From Ascaris suum (Eukaryota; Nematoda; Chromadorea; Rhabditida; Ascarididae), in assembly GCA_013433145.1 (NCBI GenBank), contig CM024176.1, positions 3,323,349-3,387,348 on the forward strand: a DNA stretch of 64,000 bases, given 5' to 3'. The notes beneath the pieces were generated by a model. That model had not been told where the DNA came from. It did not search any database and saw only the letters and a program-made list of their open reading frames with translations. The translations under genes and the position numbers were made by a program. Of the stretch, positions 31,830-46,900 are shown piece by piece (the first letter of the stretch is position 1; every line of letters starts with the position of its first letter).

Positions 31830-32345
31830 GCAACTTTTGTGTACATAATTTCATATTTGTATGGACGAACGTTTCAAAGAATGCGTTTGTGCCATCCACT
31901 CTCTGTAGTCGTGGCAGTCACCATCTGTGCCAACCGCTCTCTTCGTGCCATCCGTTCTCTTTCGACTACTACACAATGAAGCTCATTGTTTGCAAAAAAA
32001 GGACCCCATCGACGTGTATGTTAAACAAGCAGTAAATTATGCAAACGTGAATTCGGTAGCTTATACACCAAACAATTCTTCTTGAAGGCAAACGAATATA
32101 CCTGATGCAGAAGCAGGATAAACCACCTCTGAAGTGGAAGCACATAAAATGTTGAATAACTGGCGATGTGCTCATTGAGGTAACTATGAAACCGCTAGGT
32201 ACATGATAGGTTTCAGCATTCAAAAAAAATATAAATAAAGCATGAATGGTGATGCAGTTAGACAAGGAAGGGGTTATGCGCTACTCTGGATTCACTGGAC
32301 GGAAAGCGGGCATTAAAAAGTTCGAAAGCCCAAAATCGATAAGAT

Positions 32346-32360
32346 GGGGGGGGGGGGGGG
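32346..32360. repeat. G15 homopolymer
   Basis: Longest G run in the window. Other runs are at 757-770 (G14), 3042-3054 (C13), 9181-9191 (G11) and 13419-13430 (G12). Confidence 0.95.
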
Positions 32361-33010
32361 TGCATAAATCAAAGTGAAAGGAAAAAAATCGCATCGAAAC
32401 AGAAGGAAGCGGAAGTCATCGAATGACATCAAATACCGGAAAAATACAAGCTGAACTCTAACATTGCAGTTATCTATAATGAACTAGGGGTATGAAAAAG
32501 ATTAATTAAAAGAAAAGCTGACGCAACACAAAGTTCCGCGTTGTGATGCTAGGAAGAGAAACCACAGTAGTGCAGTAAAATGCTTCATCCTTCACTTCAC
32601 GAGACTATGTAAGGGTTTACTTCTCACGCAGCACAATGATACGCCTATTGTACTAGTATATTTTCTTGTATCTCTGAAATCATACGTGTATCACACCTCT
32701 ACCTATCAATCTGTATGACTATCCAATTTTATTTATCCTATTTGATACAATGAAGCGTTGTATGAGATTGTTTGGAAGAGTCACCTGCTCACGTGATTCC
32801 ATCTTAATATGTCTACCTTTAATAGGGTTTTCCCTGGTAGTGGGGGTGGGATGGAGTACAGGGGTGACGGGTGAACGGAAACGGAAGCGAATTTAACACT
32901 TTACGAGTCACATTTCTATCATCAGACAAAACACTGTCTAATTTTAGAAATATGACTTTACAATCACGAAAGCTAGGAGATCAAGATGACACAAGTCATT
33001 AGTTGATTAC

Positions 33011-33073
33011 CTGAATAGATGAGAGGGAGCGTTGTGTGCGAGGCGTCGAGCCAAGCATCACGATTTTACGCAT
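33011..33073 (-). other. candidate first exon of GDPGP1
   Basis: Minus-strand ATG at 33073 opens 21 codons (MRKIVMLGSTPRTQRSLSSI plus Q) ending at ATTCAG|GTAATC in phase 0. The first recognised GDPGP1 exon (29365) also starts in phase 0. The block is more GC-rich than its surroundings. The intron would be 3.6 kb and would contain the foldback element and two (TA)n tracts. Only transcript data can settle this. Confidence 0.35.
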
Positions 33074-34200
33074 TCTGAGCGTCGATCACACGTTAGGATG
33101 CGCTAATCGGATCGGTAAGGGAACGCCCTTCGTATATAATTACAAACCAAACAACAATCATAAATCAATTAACGATGAAATATATCAAAAAAAAAAAACA
33201 CCGATAAACGTTAAAAAATTTTAACGAGTAATTACCGGTAAAAAACTGAAAATATTTGTGGCAAGAAATTTCTTCCTCGTATTCGAAAACAATACAATTT
33301 TTGAAGTAATAAAACTGCCAATTAAATTCGTTATCAAAACGTTTACTTAACACTTTATTTTTACTTAACACTTTATTTGTCTCAACGAAATGTTCGTTGT
33401 CGGCTTAGTGAAAATATCAATGGAACAGACAATAACCTGTATATGGAAAAAGTAAGTACTTCTTAGTGGCACACCTCTCATGAAAACGTTTCGAATGAAA
33501 TGAAACACAAAACGAACAAGACATTTTCATCATTTATTGATGACGTATTTTCTCTTGTTTGACCACATTCCGCTATTTAATTTGCTCGTTAGTGCAACGT
33601 TTGAGACGATATGCCAGACGAATAAAAATCAAAATACAAATCTTCGAGTACTACGATAACAGCATTAATTTTATTTCATATTACCTTGGAGAGATTGTTA
33701 TAATTAATAATTATTTATAAAGGTAAATAAATAAATTAATATAAAGGTAAATAATTTCATCTATATAATAATTATGAAGGTATATGTATATATATACGTA
33801 TAATGTGCAGGAGACGAGACAACTTATAAAGGTAAAAGTTGAATAGATGAATGCATTTCGGGTCAAATTTGCATTAGAAATGAGCAACTCATACGATAAT
33901 TGCCTAATAAATGAGCTTCAAGAAAAGTTTAAAGCATTTGTTGTTTATAGTGCAAACAGGTAAGTAGGTATATACGTATAATGAAAATCATCTATCATCA
34001 AATTATGCAGAAATTTTTGAGCAAATATAACTGCCAAATCGAATGTTACTTTCTCTTCATTAAATTACTTTATAGCAGCTTTTGAAATGGCTAAGTTTAT
34101 TTGTGCAAGTACAATATTATAGAAGCGTAATTTGTTCTCGCATGAGTGCGGGCATGTGTACTTCTTATAGCCATTAAACTTCACTATTTCTCACCGGTTA
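33074..34200. other. intergenic, AT-rich
   Basis: No supported exon. Contains repeated ATAAAGGTAAATAA-type words near 33718-33760, and two copies of ATATACGTATAATG at about 33792 and 33970, suggesting old local duplication. Confidence 0.5.
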
Positions 34201-34340
34201 CTGCACGGTGGGCTTTGAGAAGGTTCCGAGTATAGTATATTCGGAATTGTCCTAACGAGCCACTCCGACCAGCATACTCATCGGGACGAGGGCGCTAGGG
34301 CGAGTCCCGACTTTCCTCCTAAGCGGAACAATGGTGAATC
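34201..34340. other. GC-rich structured block, possible non-coding RNA
   Basis: In strongly AT-rich surroundings this segment is GC-rich and holds two perfect stems. TTCCGA (34224-34229) pairs with TCGGAA (34241-34246). TCGGGAC (34281-34287) pairs with GTCCCGA (34304-34310). I see no ORF, tRNA A/B boxes or spliced-leader sequence. The word TGTGCAGGAGACGAGAC follows at about 34360 and also occurs near 33806. It may be a structured RNA gene or a repeat fragment; unassigned. Confidence 0.3.
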
Positions 34341-35014
34341 GAATCATCAGCATCCTTTGTGCAGGAGACGAGACTAAGCCCCAACCTTCAGGTTACATTA
34401 CAACTTAAACTAAGCGGAAGTGAAAGCGTTACGAAGAGAAGCCTATTCGTAATGAATACCTTGTTGACTAAAGTAAATAAATAAAAATCTTATCAAAACG
34501 GATATAAATCTTCAGTAAAAATTTGTCACGTAATTACTGACTTAATCGCTTAGTTAGTGAAAATTTGCGTAATCCAATCGAGCGACTCTTCACTTAGCTG
34601 TCAATCATTTTTGATTATCTCATAGTATGAGGTAAGCTAATGTATTCCACTGAAATTCATCGTTAGCCTTTTATTCATTCTAAAGATTTCTCATTCCCTT
34701 TGTTTTTTGCCCCGCAATATAGAGATACCTTATTGATGATTTGTAAGTCACACATATTATAAATTAACGCGGTTAAATTCTAAATAATGCGTTAAATATG
34801 CAAAAATAATAAATTTTTGATGAGATTGCCATACTTTTTATTCGACAACTAAAGTACACCTTATCTTCGTTTCGTTGATAGGCTCCATTGAGGGGTCATT
34901 CTTCTTCCAGTTCAGATTCGATCATAGATGAGCGAAGTAAACTCGATGAAAGCAGTGTGAAATCAACTAACTTTTGTTTCGTTCGGCTATCGCCTTTGAA
35001 TACGCGTATTTTGA

Positions 35015-35180
<166 letters not shown>

Positions 35181-36308
35181 GCAAATAAATATTGTCTGTT
35201 GCAGTGAGTCGGCTGTTTTTTGGTCGGTTTCAGCTGTAGCCTCAAGGATGAAGTGTTCCTATCCATAATGACGCTTTCATTGAAAAATAAATCCGCTTTT
35301 GGTTCGCTTGATTCATAAAGTAAATCCTATACTGAGTGCAACTAATTTCTTCCTCTATATTTTTTCGTAGTGAATAGATTTGAAATACCATCAGTGATGC
35401 AGATGAAGCTTTAAGGATAGCATTATCAATATAGAACATCTCTTATTCTCAAAGAGATTAAAAAACAATTCTTCGAAAAATTTTGCAGCAAATAATTGAG
35501 GACCTAATCAGATTCATTCAATTTTCTCGACAAATTCCTAATGATAATAGGCGACGCAACAGTCTGTAAATAACAAACATTTGCGCTCAAATCGCTTAAA
35601 TGAGAATCCAAATAAATTGGAAGAACAAGATAAAATGAGTACAAATAAAATAAATCGGATACAAATTGAAATTTTTTAATGAAGAAAAAACCCTTCCCAA
35701 CAGTAATACCTTATAAAGCATTTTTCTACGTATTTCAATAGCTTTGGAAGTTCAAATTGTAATATTTTCTATATTAGAAAATCCTCTAATGATTCGGTTT
35801 ATATTGGTTTAAAGTAATCAAATAGCGCTTCAATTGAATTCTTAAATTCATCTCATTGATTCAATAAATACTTTTTAAAATAGCCTCATTAACGATTTCA
35901 CGGATGAGAATAGGATCAATATAAGCATAAATTTGGATTATATTTCATCGCAAATGTCATATTCATTTGGCGGGTGAAAAGCTAGGCGATGCATTACACA
36001 TTATACAAGCTTTGCTAATGGTTGCGTTTGCTTGAGGCAGTCTTCGAGAATCTCTTCGATGCAATGCGTCAATCAAAATTTAGCTCTCGCTTCAATGCTC
36101 AAGTTTTGTTTTGCTGATATATGCAGCTTAGTAATAAAAACAAGTGGAATCAATAAATAAAAGTGCTTATTCCCATAGCACATTTTCTATAGCTAAATAA
36201 ATACGAACTTAAAGCGGGATTTAACTATTGGCTTTCATCACTAAAACATATTTCTTTCACTATTTATCATAGATCTATTCTTGTTGTAATAGCACTGATA
36301 TGATTTAA

Positions 36309-36453
<145 letters not shown>

Positions 36454-37570
36454 GAAAACAAAATAATCTAATTATCTAAATATATATTCTGTATTCATTA
36501 TAATTGAACGATTACAATATATAAGCTTAAATTTTCGTTATGATGTTAACGCGAAGCTTTCAAAGATCTTTGAGTTTGTTTTGGAAAGATATAACAACTT
36601 CAGCGATGAACTTAGAAGCGGCTAGCGAACGATAAACTATGCTCATATTAAATTTTCGGCATCTAAAGTGGATGCGGCTCTCATTTCAGTTGACGGATAG
36701 TGGAAAATGAGCAACGAATTTAGACGGGAACTCATTTTTGTTGGCCGCATCATTGATATATATGGACAAAAAAAGAGAGCGAACATTTCAGTGATAAACG
36801 ATACATTTCATGTTAGCACTGTAAAATGTGATATTGAAGAAACAATGTCACATATATATATATGAATGATAACAGGGATTAGTGTGAAAGTATTTTCACT
36901 TTTCAATGAGTAGAAAAAGAAAATGACGAATAACCTCTTGCATTATTTATTTTGCATAATTTCACATGAGAAAAAAAAATGTTGATATAGTACGTAAATA
37001 ATTTAATAAGCAAAAAAAATTTCTATTACCTTATAGAACATGAGCTGAATCATTTTTTGCATATTATTGATAAGTGAGAGTATTTTCGCTGTGATTCTGC
37101 TGAAAATAATAAAGATGCTATTGCCTAGTTCTAGCATTCGAAAAATTTCAAAGGTTTTGATTGATAAACTACGAAATTTCTTTTTTTTTTTTTGAAGAAA
37201 AATGTGCGAAACATATTTTTGAACTTACTTTTACCCACATTAGTAAATTCTATATCTCTCATAGATTATGTTCGGTTTTTATATATTTTCATTGAAAAAT
37301 ATTATGTAAAATAATAATTTATTCTCTTTCTTTGAAAAATTGAAAAATATTTAAACGAAGTCGATGAAATATTTCCTCCAAACACAACGATGCAAAGTTG
37401 CGTTCAATGAAATTGAACTATACTGACAGATTAACTGGTTAATTGATTTTTGGTTTCATTTTTTTTCTTCAATATTCTACGAAAAGTTACGTGGCTTTTC
37501 CCTTTTTTTTTGCTCATCACATGATAAGTTCGAGAGTTTGATTGCACACATAAAGCATATTACACCTCCA

Positions 37571-37614
37571 TTGATCATATCACTGATCATAATTGATCAC
37601 ATCAGTGATCATAT
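37571..37614. repeat. palindromic TGATCA cluster
   Basis: TGATCA occurs four times in about 40 bp. The arms ATCACTGA and TCAGTGAT face each other around the centre. It could be a regulatory site cluster or a small hairpin; there is no gene nearby to attach it to. Confidence 0.6.
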
Positions 37615-40600
37615 GGCGTCTAAATGCGCACCACAGAGATCATTTAGAGCGACCCACCTTAGCCATTTCTAGTGATATGAAAAAATTCATCCAGTATTTA
37701 TGGGAAAATTTTTGAAATATTCGGTAAGAAACAAAAATTTTTTTTTGCAATATTTATTTAAATTTTTTTTTTCAAGGAATTATTCGTAAAACTCTCTCAA
37801 TATTTCTAAAGAAATTTTTTTTCGACATTTATTTTAATAATTTTTTTCAATATTTATTAAATATTTAATGAAAAATTTTTCGAACATTCTTTGAAGAAAT
37901 TTTTATATCTCTCTTCTTCTTCTTCAAAAAAAAAAAGAATTCAAAAGGGAAGACTTATATTCCGCTCCAATTTTTGATCTTTATTCAATAATTTGTCTTT
38001 CACCTTCAACAAATAAAGAGAACTTCAAAAATATCATCGAGTAGAAACTAATTGGTCAAAAACTAAATGAACGTCATATTACCATGGATACTATCCGAAG
38101 CCCGAAATCATCGGAGAGAAATTAATAGTTGATTTTTGAAAAGAAAAAATACATAAATACTGCATGAATCGTACTACTTTTTTACTTAAATCTTACAAAA
38201 AATGCTTGAATATTGCATGAATTTCACTCAGATTTATCAATTCAAATTCATCGATTATCAACGATAATTTCTATTCCTTCACTTACATCACTAAAATGAA
38301 TCTCTGAGTTTTGCAAATTATAATGTCGATGAATGTTTACGGATATGTTTATACAGTTATTTATTTCGTAGTTGTCATTCGTTTCTTTTTTTCGATGAGA
38401 TTTTATTGCTTTTTAGATTTTTTTTCTGCCAATACTGATGGGCGCATTACTTTGATTGTTTTTATTACTTCATTTATCAGTAGTTATTATCATTTAATTT
38501 AATTTCTCTAATTTTTCCTTATAAATTATTATAATATAAATAAATCACAAAATTATGAGTACAATTTTTTTTTTACAACGTTGTGATTTAAAAAAAAAAA
38601 CAGATTAAATAAGATTAATATCTTATATTCAATAGTTTTTTTTTCCTTATTTTTCTTAAATATTCACATAGAATGTTCATCTTTTGACGTTCATTAACGA
38701 ATATTATAGCATTTTCTTCAGTATACTTCCGTACTAGTTTTTAAGTTCAACATCACGAATAAGGATAGAGAGTATTCACTCTTTACAAAGAAATTAACGA
38801 ATACTCAACAATAGAATATATAATAAACTCAGGTAGTAAGCCTATCAATAGAGCCACTCATTTCTATTAGCATATCTGTCGAACCACAATACATGGAAAT
38901 TTTCGTCGACGTTTGTCAATTGCATTTAACGAAATCAAGTTTCAGCAATAATATCTCTTCAATAAACGGAACGCTTTAAAAAGACATCGTTAAAACAATG
39001 AACATATGGAGGAGAAGGGGTTGAGGTGAAGAGCAAGGACGAAGGGGAGAGGGGAGAAAAAGGAAGAGGAGGAAGAGGGTATAAATGAATGCATAGAGGA
39101 GCATATCATAGAGAATAAATGAGAGAAATGAAATTCTGGAGAGAGGGAAAGCAAAAAGAATTACGATCATTACAAGACAAGAAGTCAACACTATGGACAT
39201 TTCCAGTTTGTTTAGTTTTCATATTTCTGGAAAAATTTCCACTCGGAACGCTTAGAAATATCGATACTCTCAATAGACTCGAAAAACAATTTAAATTTAG
39301 CATTTCGATTTATCAAGCAAAAATCAACTTGAAAATCACGTTTCCTACTATCGAAAAAAAATCAACAGAATACAGTCACATGACGTAACTTCAAACCAAA
39401 TTTATATTTTTTTTTCTTTTGCACGAAAGGCAATCAATTGAACGTTACAGCGTAATTATGGATTGAAAGAATTGAATAGCGATCAATAAATGTCCTATGT
39501 TCATAAAACAGTTGCAGAAAATTAGCAAAAATCATCGCACATTTACATAAAACGTTCAAAAAAAGTCGCAATGCATTTAAACGAATGAAGAAACATATCA
39601 GAGGAATTACTCTTTTGCAATTAATTCACCCAATCAACACAACCGATTGCATAGTTTATCAAAAAATACATAAATAAAAGATGCGCGATTATGTGTTCAT
39701 ACTTTTATTAATTCATATGTCATTTCAAATTCTCTATAAACGACTCGTTTATTTTTTGCGATCTGATTGTTCTAAATTGAAGAATTTGATATTTACAAGA
39801 TCATTCGCAATTTGGGATGACTGGCTCGCAAATTTCTGGCTACGTTTAGCTAACTATTACTTGTTTTGAGGTTATTAGAACAAATTGTACCTTAGTATAG
39901 ATCATTAGATAGAGATGTATGTTGAATGCAGCAAATTTCATAAACTCCAACATAATGGTTTCTGAATTAAAACAACCTTAGAGATTGATACACATACAAA
40001 TTTAAATAAACCAAGACATAACTTTGGTATATTTATTGCAAGTGCATTTATTGTAAGCTTATGATACGCCGATTTCAAGCGTAAGCATAGGAGCAAAGTT
40101 GAGAAAAAGCTAATTGAATTTTTAATGAGAGCTTAGAAATTTTGTGAATTCTAGATGAGAAATTGTTATGTGGGATAATTTATAGAGATATATAGCATAA
40201 ATGAGAAAATACACTCTATATTAATGAATATCGGTCAAAAACAACGTTTCGTAATTCTTAAATTGCCGATAAATCTAATGAAAAATCCCAAGAGGCTTTA
40301 TAAATTTGAAGTGAGAATATACTAATAATAGATGTTGATAGGAGCAAAAAAAAAAAAGAAATTTTAAGAAATTTATTGCACAAAAATTCAAATTGCACAG
40401 AGAGTACGAAAGTACTAATTAGCACATAACGATAGCTGAGAGAGAGGAAGAGAAAACGAATGAAAGACAATAGTGCTCATGTGATAAGAAAACTTAAAAT
40501 ATCGCTAAGTGTACATCATCATAAATGATAAAGTGACTATGGAAAAAGAATAGAATTTCGAAAAAGAAAACCCATTGAAATTTTGCAATAAATATATTAT

Positions 40601-43600
40601 TTTTCAAAGAAAAAAAAATTTTTTTTTTCATATTTTTTATCTTTTTCTTTAGAGAGAAATATACTAGGAGGATTTATTACTTTCATTAAATGAGTTTTTC
40701 AGAAAAGCTCTATATGCTATTTTTTTCATCTTTTAATTGCTTTTGACTTTTTGAATATAAATGAAAAAAATAAAAATTCAATATGAGCGTATATGTGTCT
40801 TCAATTTGCTAAGCGGAACGCCTCAGGGGATTTTGACTTAGTCGTTGTGCTGCACTTTATTATTCAGCCCATGCTCTGAGATATTTTCAACGAATATACC
40901 CTTCTAGAAAATGGAAAATACAAAGAAATGTTTTCTTGTTTCGTTTTTTTTTTCTTTCGATTTAGCGCTTTTAACGAATGAACAATTTAATGAATGAAAT
41001 ATAAGCGAAAAATCCTTTAGAAATCGACGAGAGAAAACGTTTAAAAAAAGGGCATAGATTTGCTTGGATAAAAGTTGCAATGGCGCAGGTGGATAAAGCT
41101 CAATTCTCAAAGGAAACAACTTTTTTGTTGAATATGAAATTTGAAGTGCACTCTTTTGAATCTCAACTTTTGAAGCTTGACCCTAGATCTTGAATACTAA
41201 TTCTAAGATGAGTCTAGTAATACTCGTTAAGTGATGAACATATTTTAATGACTAAGGGATACTCATTAATTTCAGAAACGTTTCTAAAAATTCAAAATTT
41301 TTTAAATTCTAAAACTCGCTCAATGTTACGCAAATAGTTTTTGCATTGAATTTCTAGAATCGAAAAAAATTTTCAATGATAAGTGAAGTGCTTCTTAAAC
41401 TTCAGTATTTTTCAAAACGATCCATCTCTATAGACATAACCATATCAATAAAATGTGATGAAAGTTATATGGATGAAATAGAGGAAGAACGTTTCCTATT
41501 AGAAGGAGAAAATAGATGAAAACAAATAATGAAAGAATTGAAGCTAGTTGCTCTTTATTGAAGCTGAATGCAGACGATGTGCACAACGCAAGGATCGATC
41601 CCCTCATAAAGGAACAACGACGACCAAATAGCCGAAAAAAAGAAACAATCTAATGAAACTTCAAGCGAGCGATTTCCGTTCCTATTTGTTTTTCGCTATT
41701 CGTTTAGATAGAATTGCTGCTTATATTCATTTTTCGTTATTTGTTTCGACAAAAATGACATATATTTCCTTTTCGTTATGCATTTTGACAACAGTAATCA
41801 GTACAATATTCAGCTTCCTCAATATATAAGCCTTTCTCCATATAACAGTACAAGAATCCATATATCTTGATTATTATCTTTTATCAACAGCTCCAAGAGT
41901 ATATAAACATAGGTAACCAATTCACTTTTAGAACCGCTCTATCATTAACAGTATGCAATAATTTCATAGGAACAAATAGGACTTATCTGAATGATTTCGA
42001 AATATTTCAGTACTATAAATTATTACGTTATTCATCATAGCAAAACGGTCTCAGGTCACTATATTCTTTCGACATTTGTACAGTTAACTGCTAGATCCGG
42101 TAAGGAATATGATAATCCAAGTATTATTGTATTACAGTTACGCAAACGGTAATATACATTTGATCCACTAATAATCGATATGGAAGAAATGGATTGCAAA
42201 AATCATTTGCAAAATCATTCCTGCTAGTGTGCTTTTGAATTTCCTATGTTGTACAATAGCTAATGCAAGTGACTGGAAAAGCATTTTCATAATCGCTATT
42301 TCCTCCTCTCCTTAACCCTTCTCCCATCTCTCTTTCTACGCCTATTGAGACCTCTCTGCCTCCTGTTACTACATTAATGTTCTGAATTATTGCATGGCAA
42401 TTTGAAAAATTGGTACATTGTGGCTTATCAGCGAACAAAGCATAATGGTACCAACCAAACTTCAATTAAATAATTCAACGAATTGCTAAAAAATATTGAT
42501 GAGTTGAAAGCGCTCGCAAGATTATGAACAGCAAAGGATTTGATTAAGCTAATTTACACTAAAAACGGCTTGAAATGCAAGATGGATCTGAATGAAGAAA
42601 TCAACTGTCTTCGCAAACAGAAAAAAGTTTCCTCAGTACGACTCAATTCGGAGATGAGATAGAAGTGAGCATCTATGCCTCTTTCATCTTAGTCCATAAA
42701 TATATGTTCCGAACATACTACCGAACATCGATCTTGCTCAATTTTTCGTGAGAATGCGGAATATGAACCAATACCGCTGCTGTTCTTTAGCACAAAAACA
42801 TGAGGGAATAAAAGTCCGTAGTTCATAACTTAATGGAATATGAATGGATACTGGTGCTCTTCCATGGTTTATGACAAGATGGAAAAGAAACAACTGTTAC
42901 AAACATCCAGGCCATTTTCGGCAATTAAGAAAACAGACTGTCGAGTTTTCGAAAAGCGCATACTCGTTGAATTCGCTGTTGAGTCTCATTTTTAAAGCCT
43001 AGTTTTGTTGCTTTTCACCATGTTCTCTATCCACACCTTGTTTCCTCATGTATATTTCGTCAGGTACAATCTAGCCATTTTTCATTTTTTGTCCTATTTA
43101 AAAAAAATGCATTTTTTTCTGATGTATCGATATTCATGGTACGAAAAAGATGAATAGCAGACCTTCATAAGCAGCAAAATAATATCGATGTATTTTAACC
43201 TTCTTAACCCATAAATTTATCCAACAGATCCAGAAAAATCAGCAAAATATTAGATGATTTAGACAGGTATTCACTAAATGAAATATGCTAAATCATCGCG
43301 AAATGCCTCGATGATATTACTTCAATACTTATCAGATGCTATAGCGTACGACGCATAAAAATATGAAAATAATACGTTCTCTGATATTTTTCACCTCAAT
43401 ATTCTCGTTGATGCGCAATTCGAAAATTTTCATTTTTTATTTTTTTTTTACATATTTTTATTTGTTTTATTTATTTTAACGCAGAATAATTACTTATGCT
43501 TAACTGTATTTAGTTGTCAAGTAGAATAGATTTATCTTCATAATAAATTCGAGTATAATAATCGATAAATACTTTACAATTAGATTTGCGCATCTTAATG

Positions 43601-43950
43601 AATAATATTACTTGAAACATTTAAAAATTTGATGTGGAAATAAATCAGGGTTATAGATAAATATAAGATTAAGTAAAGAAAATGATAAAATCTATTGATA
43701 ACATACATTGATTCGTTTGCATGAATGGCTCCGCGCAAACTCTTGTCTTAGAGCTTCAACACGTCGCATTTACATTTGCCAATATTCGTTATTCACACTT
43801 CACAAATATATCTCTTTATTGCCGATACCTCTCAGCATATTGTAATCGTTATAATCATTATGGAATCGATCTATCGAATGATCTGAAAAATGTTTTAGTA
43901 AAATAATTATTTTGCATTTTAATTTGCATATTTTTAGCGTTTGAAATTCG

Positions 43951-43999
43951 CTGATCAATCGATTATCGATTAAATCGATTTATCAATCGATTATTCGAA
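43951..43999. repeat. ATCGAT cluster, imperfect palindrome
   Basis: Four ATCGAT/TCGATT-type words within about 45 bp form an imperfect inverted arrangement around TAAATCGATT. Possibly a regulatory cluster, possibly chance. Confidence 0.5.
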
Positions 44000-46900
44000 A
44001 TATTGAAACGAGGTGTATAAAATGATCAGAAAAAAAGGCTTTGTTTTATATTGTAGAATATGAATTGATTTATATGCTTAAATATGGGAAATCGATTATG
44101 AAGCATCTTGAAATATTATCGATTTCGTTAAGTGAAACAAGCAAATATTTCAATTTACGTGTTCATGAACATGTCCAAAATACAATTTGCATCGCATTAT
44201 TGCCTTCCACTCTTTTTAGCAATTTTATTCCCAATTTTGCATCAGTTTTTTTTCCTTCCCACAATGTTTTTATTCTGTATATTAGCCTCTCATCTCAATT
44301 ATCCATAATTTTGTCATTAAAAATTGCCTATTGGATATTAGAGGGTCTAAGACTTTCTTTGTGGCATCCAAACTATCTACAATAGAATTTCGCTGGTATA
44401 TGAGCCTTAACTAAGGATTAATTTCAAGTTTGTCGGTTATGGCTATGTCATTATGCCAATATATAACGATGTTGTTATATGCATCGAATTTCTTATATCA
44501 CTTGTTTCCACTTACGATACGCTGTTCGCGATGAATGAATATTTTTGCTTCAGCAATACTTTTTCTCACGCAACTCAACGTAAACTTATAACAGTAATTG
44601 CTAGACTCATGTAAACCGGTTTACCAATCATAGCTAAAAATTTTTTTGCCGTTTTCATAGTCTTCGCTTTAGACACTCGAATAGTGCCTTTTTATGCGAA
44701 TAATACGGCAAAATTTTTGTTCAAAGATCATTATTGATAGGAAATTTATAATGTATTTTATTTCTAATATTTTGAATTTTCAATTTTTTAAACATAATCT
44801 AAAGACACTTCTTTTTAAAGGATTACGAGAAGTATCGTTGAATTGCTGAAATATGAGCGAATTGATCGTGAAATATTCGGAGGCTTATTGAAGCTACAAT
44901 AGAACAATCTGCATAAATACCAAACATTATTTTGGATCTATCTATTTTGTGAAGAATCAATGAGATATAATTGATGAATTTGTTGGATCATTCGTCAATC
45001 GAGACAAAAAAAAAGGATTCATTGATGTCGATTTTTGTGCACTTGCTAAATTTTGCATTATTTCATTTTCCTCTAATTTTGCAATAAATATATGATATTG
45101 CTTCAATAATGTGTTGGATATATCAACGAAAATTCTATCAAAAAAATTTTTTTGCCAATTTTATCTCATCAATTTGGATTTTATTTCCACCTATAAACAA
45201 TATGATTAGTCAGCAAAAACCAGCTATCAAGCATAACAAAATAGAACGATGAAAAATTAAACAAAACATTGATTACATTCGTAAATAAATGAAAATAAAC
45301 GAAAAAAAGGTTTATATGAACTTTAAATTAAACAAGAAAATATTATAAGCGCTTAGAATATGCTTTCAATTTCCATAATAAATAAAAACAATAACAATTT
45401 CCATAAGAAAAAGAAAATTTTTTTTGAAAATTTCAATCGATATATCTATGAGAATCATGAGAATCTTTTGGAAATTTTCGGCAAAAATATTTTCAATTAA
45501 TTTACATCTGCTACCTGTTGTCACTTCCGAAAAAAAAAATCTGCGTTCAGCATTAAACAACTGTAACTTCCTTCTCACCCGGGGCACCTGTTGTATCTGC
45601 ATATTTATTTGTATACGCATTTATATCTTTAGGCCAAAAATTTCCACTTTTTTTAAATTGTTATCAATCCAGGTGTTAGTTCGCTCGATCGTTAAGAGCC
45701 AAATACAATTAAATGAGTTGTGTATCCATAAAAAGTGATCAGTAAAAAAGATGGATCGATATTCGGCGGCCGTTATATGCATCAGAAACGAACTTCTAAT
45801 TAATACGCTTATAATATAAATGTGAATTTTTATAAGTAATACTCAATAATATTTATTCAGTCATAGAAAAACTTCTTGCTTGCATAGAATCTAAACTATA
45901 CGCAAAATTAACGTAATTACAAGGAAATATTTCAGTGTTAAAATACAGAGAATAGCTATTATAGTAATAACGTTGACTAGAAGACAATATTTCGATCAAA
46001 GATTGTTAAAGAAAAAGCAATATTGTAATCGAAATATTGTGACGATTCGTTTCGGTATCAGGAATCCGGTCAATTCACCGAATTTTATAGAATTTTTTGG
46101 TTTTATTTCCCAAAAAAATCTATCATATTCCTTCGAATAAGATGTCCCTGCTCTTTAATTTTCTTCCAAAAGCTTCGAGAGAGACTCAGTATATAATATG
46201 GCCATACATTCGAGAACGATATATGCGTTCATTTTGATTCTCGTTTTAAAGGCGATCGATCCCCTATGGGAATAAAGATATTTTGAGTTCTAAAATTTTA
46301 ATGCTGTGGATTTCGTACTTTAAAAAAAAAACTGTGACTTGTAGAGCGGTTTTCTATTTTGAAGGATTTTTTTTAGCACAAATAATTTCAAATTATCTAA
46401 CGATGGAAGCCAATAAGTTTATGCAAGATTAGTGACAATGAAGAAGCATAATGTGCGAAGCAATAAGAAAAGCTTACGTCAATGAAACAATTGCAAACAA
46501 ACAAGGACGCTTCGAATCCTTGAATTATTCAGCAAGTTACTTACATTGATGTAATTTTTTTTTTTGCTGGCAACTTCATCTCACTCATATTTGCATCTAT
46601 TAAAAAAAAAAACAACGAAAAAACCAATAATATTTCAAATGGGAAATGCTCGGACGTATCATGTTCTGCATTTCGAAAGATCATAAATCACAGCTGCATT
46701 TCCTTAACAATAAGGTAGCATAAGATCTGATGAGTAGGCCAAATGCTATCGCATTTCAACATTTTTTGATTATTGCTACACCTACAGCTACAATCACCTT
46801 AGAATTGGCTATTATTTCTTGATAGCTATTATTCAGGTGCCCACATTTAGGCAATTTGATGATAAAGACCATATGTATCATTGTTAATATCAAGCTCCAT

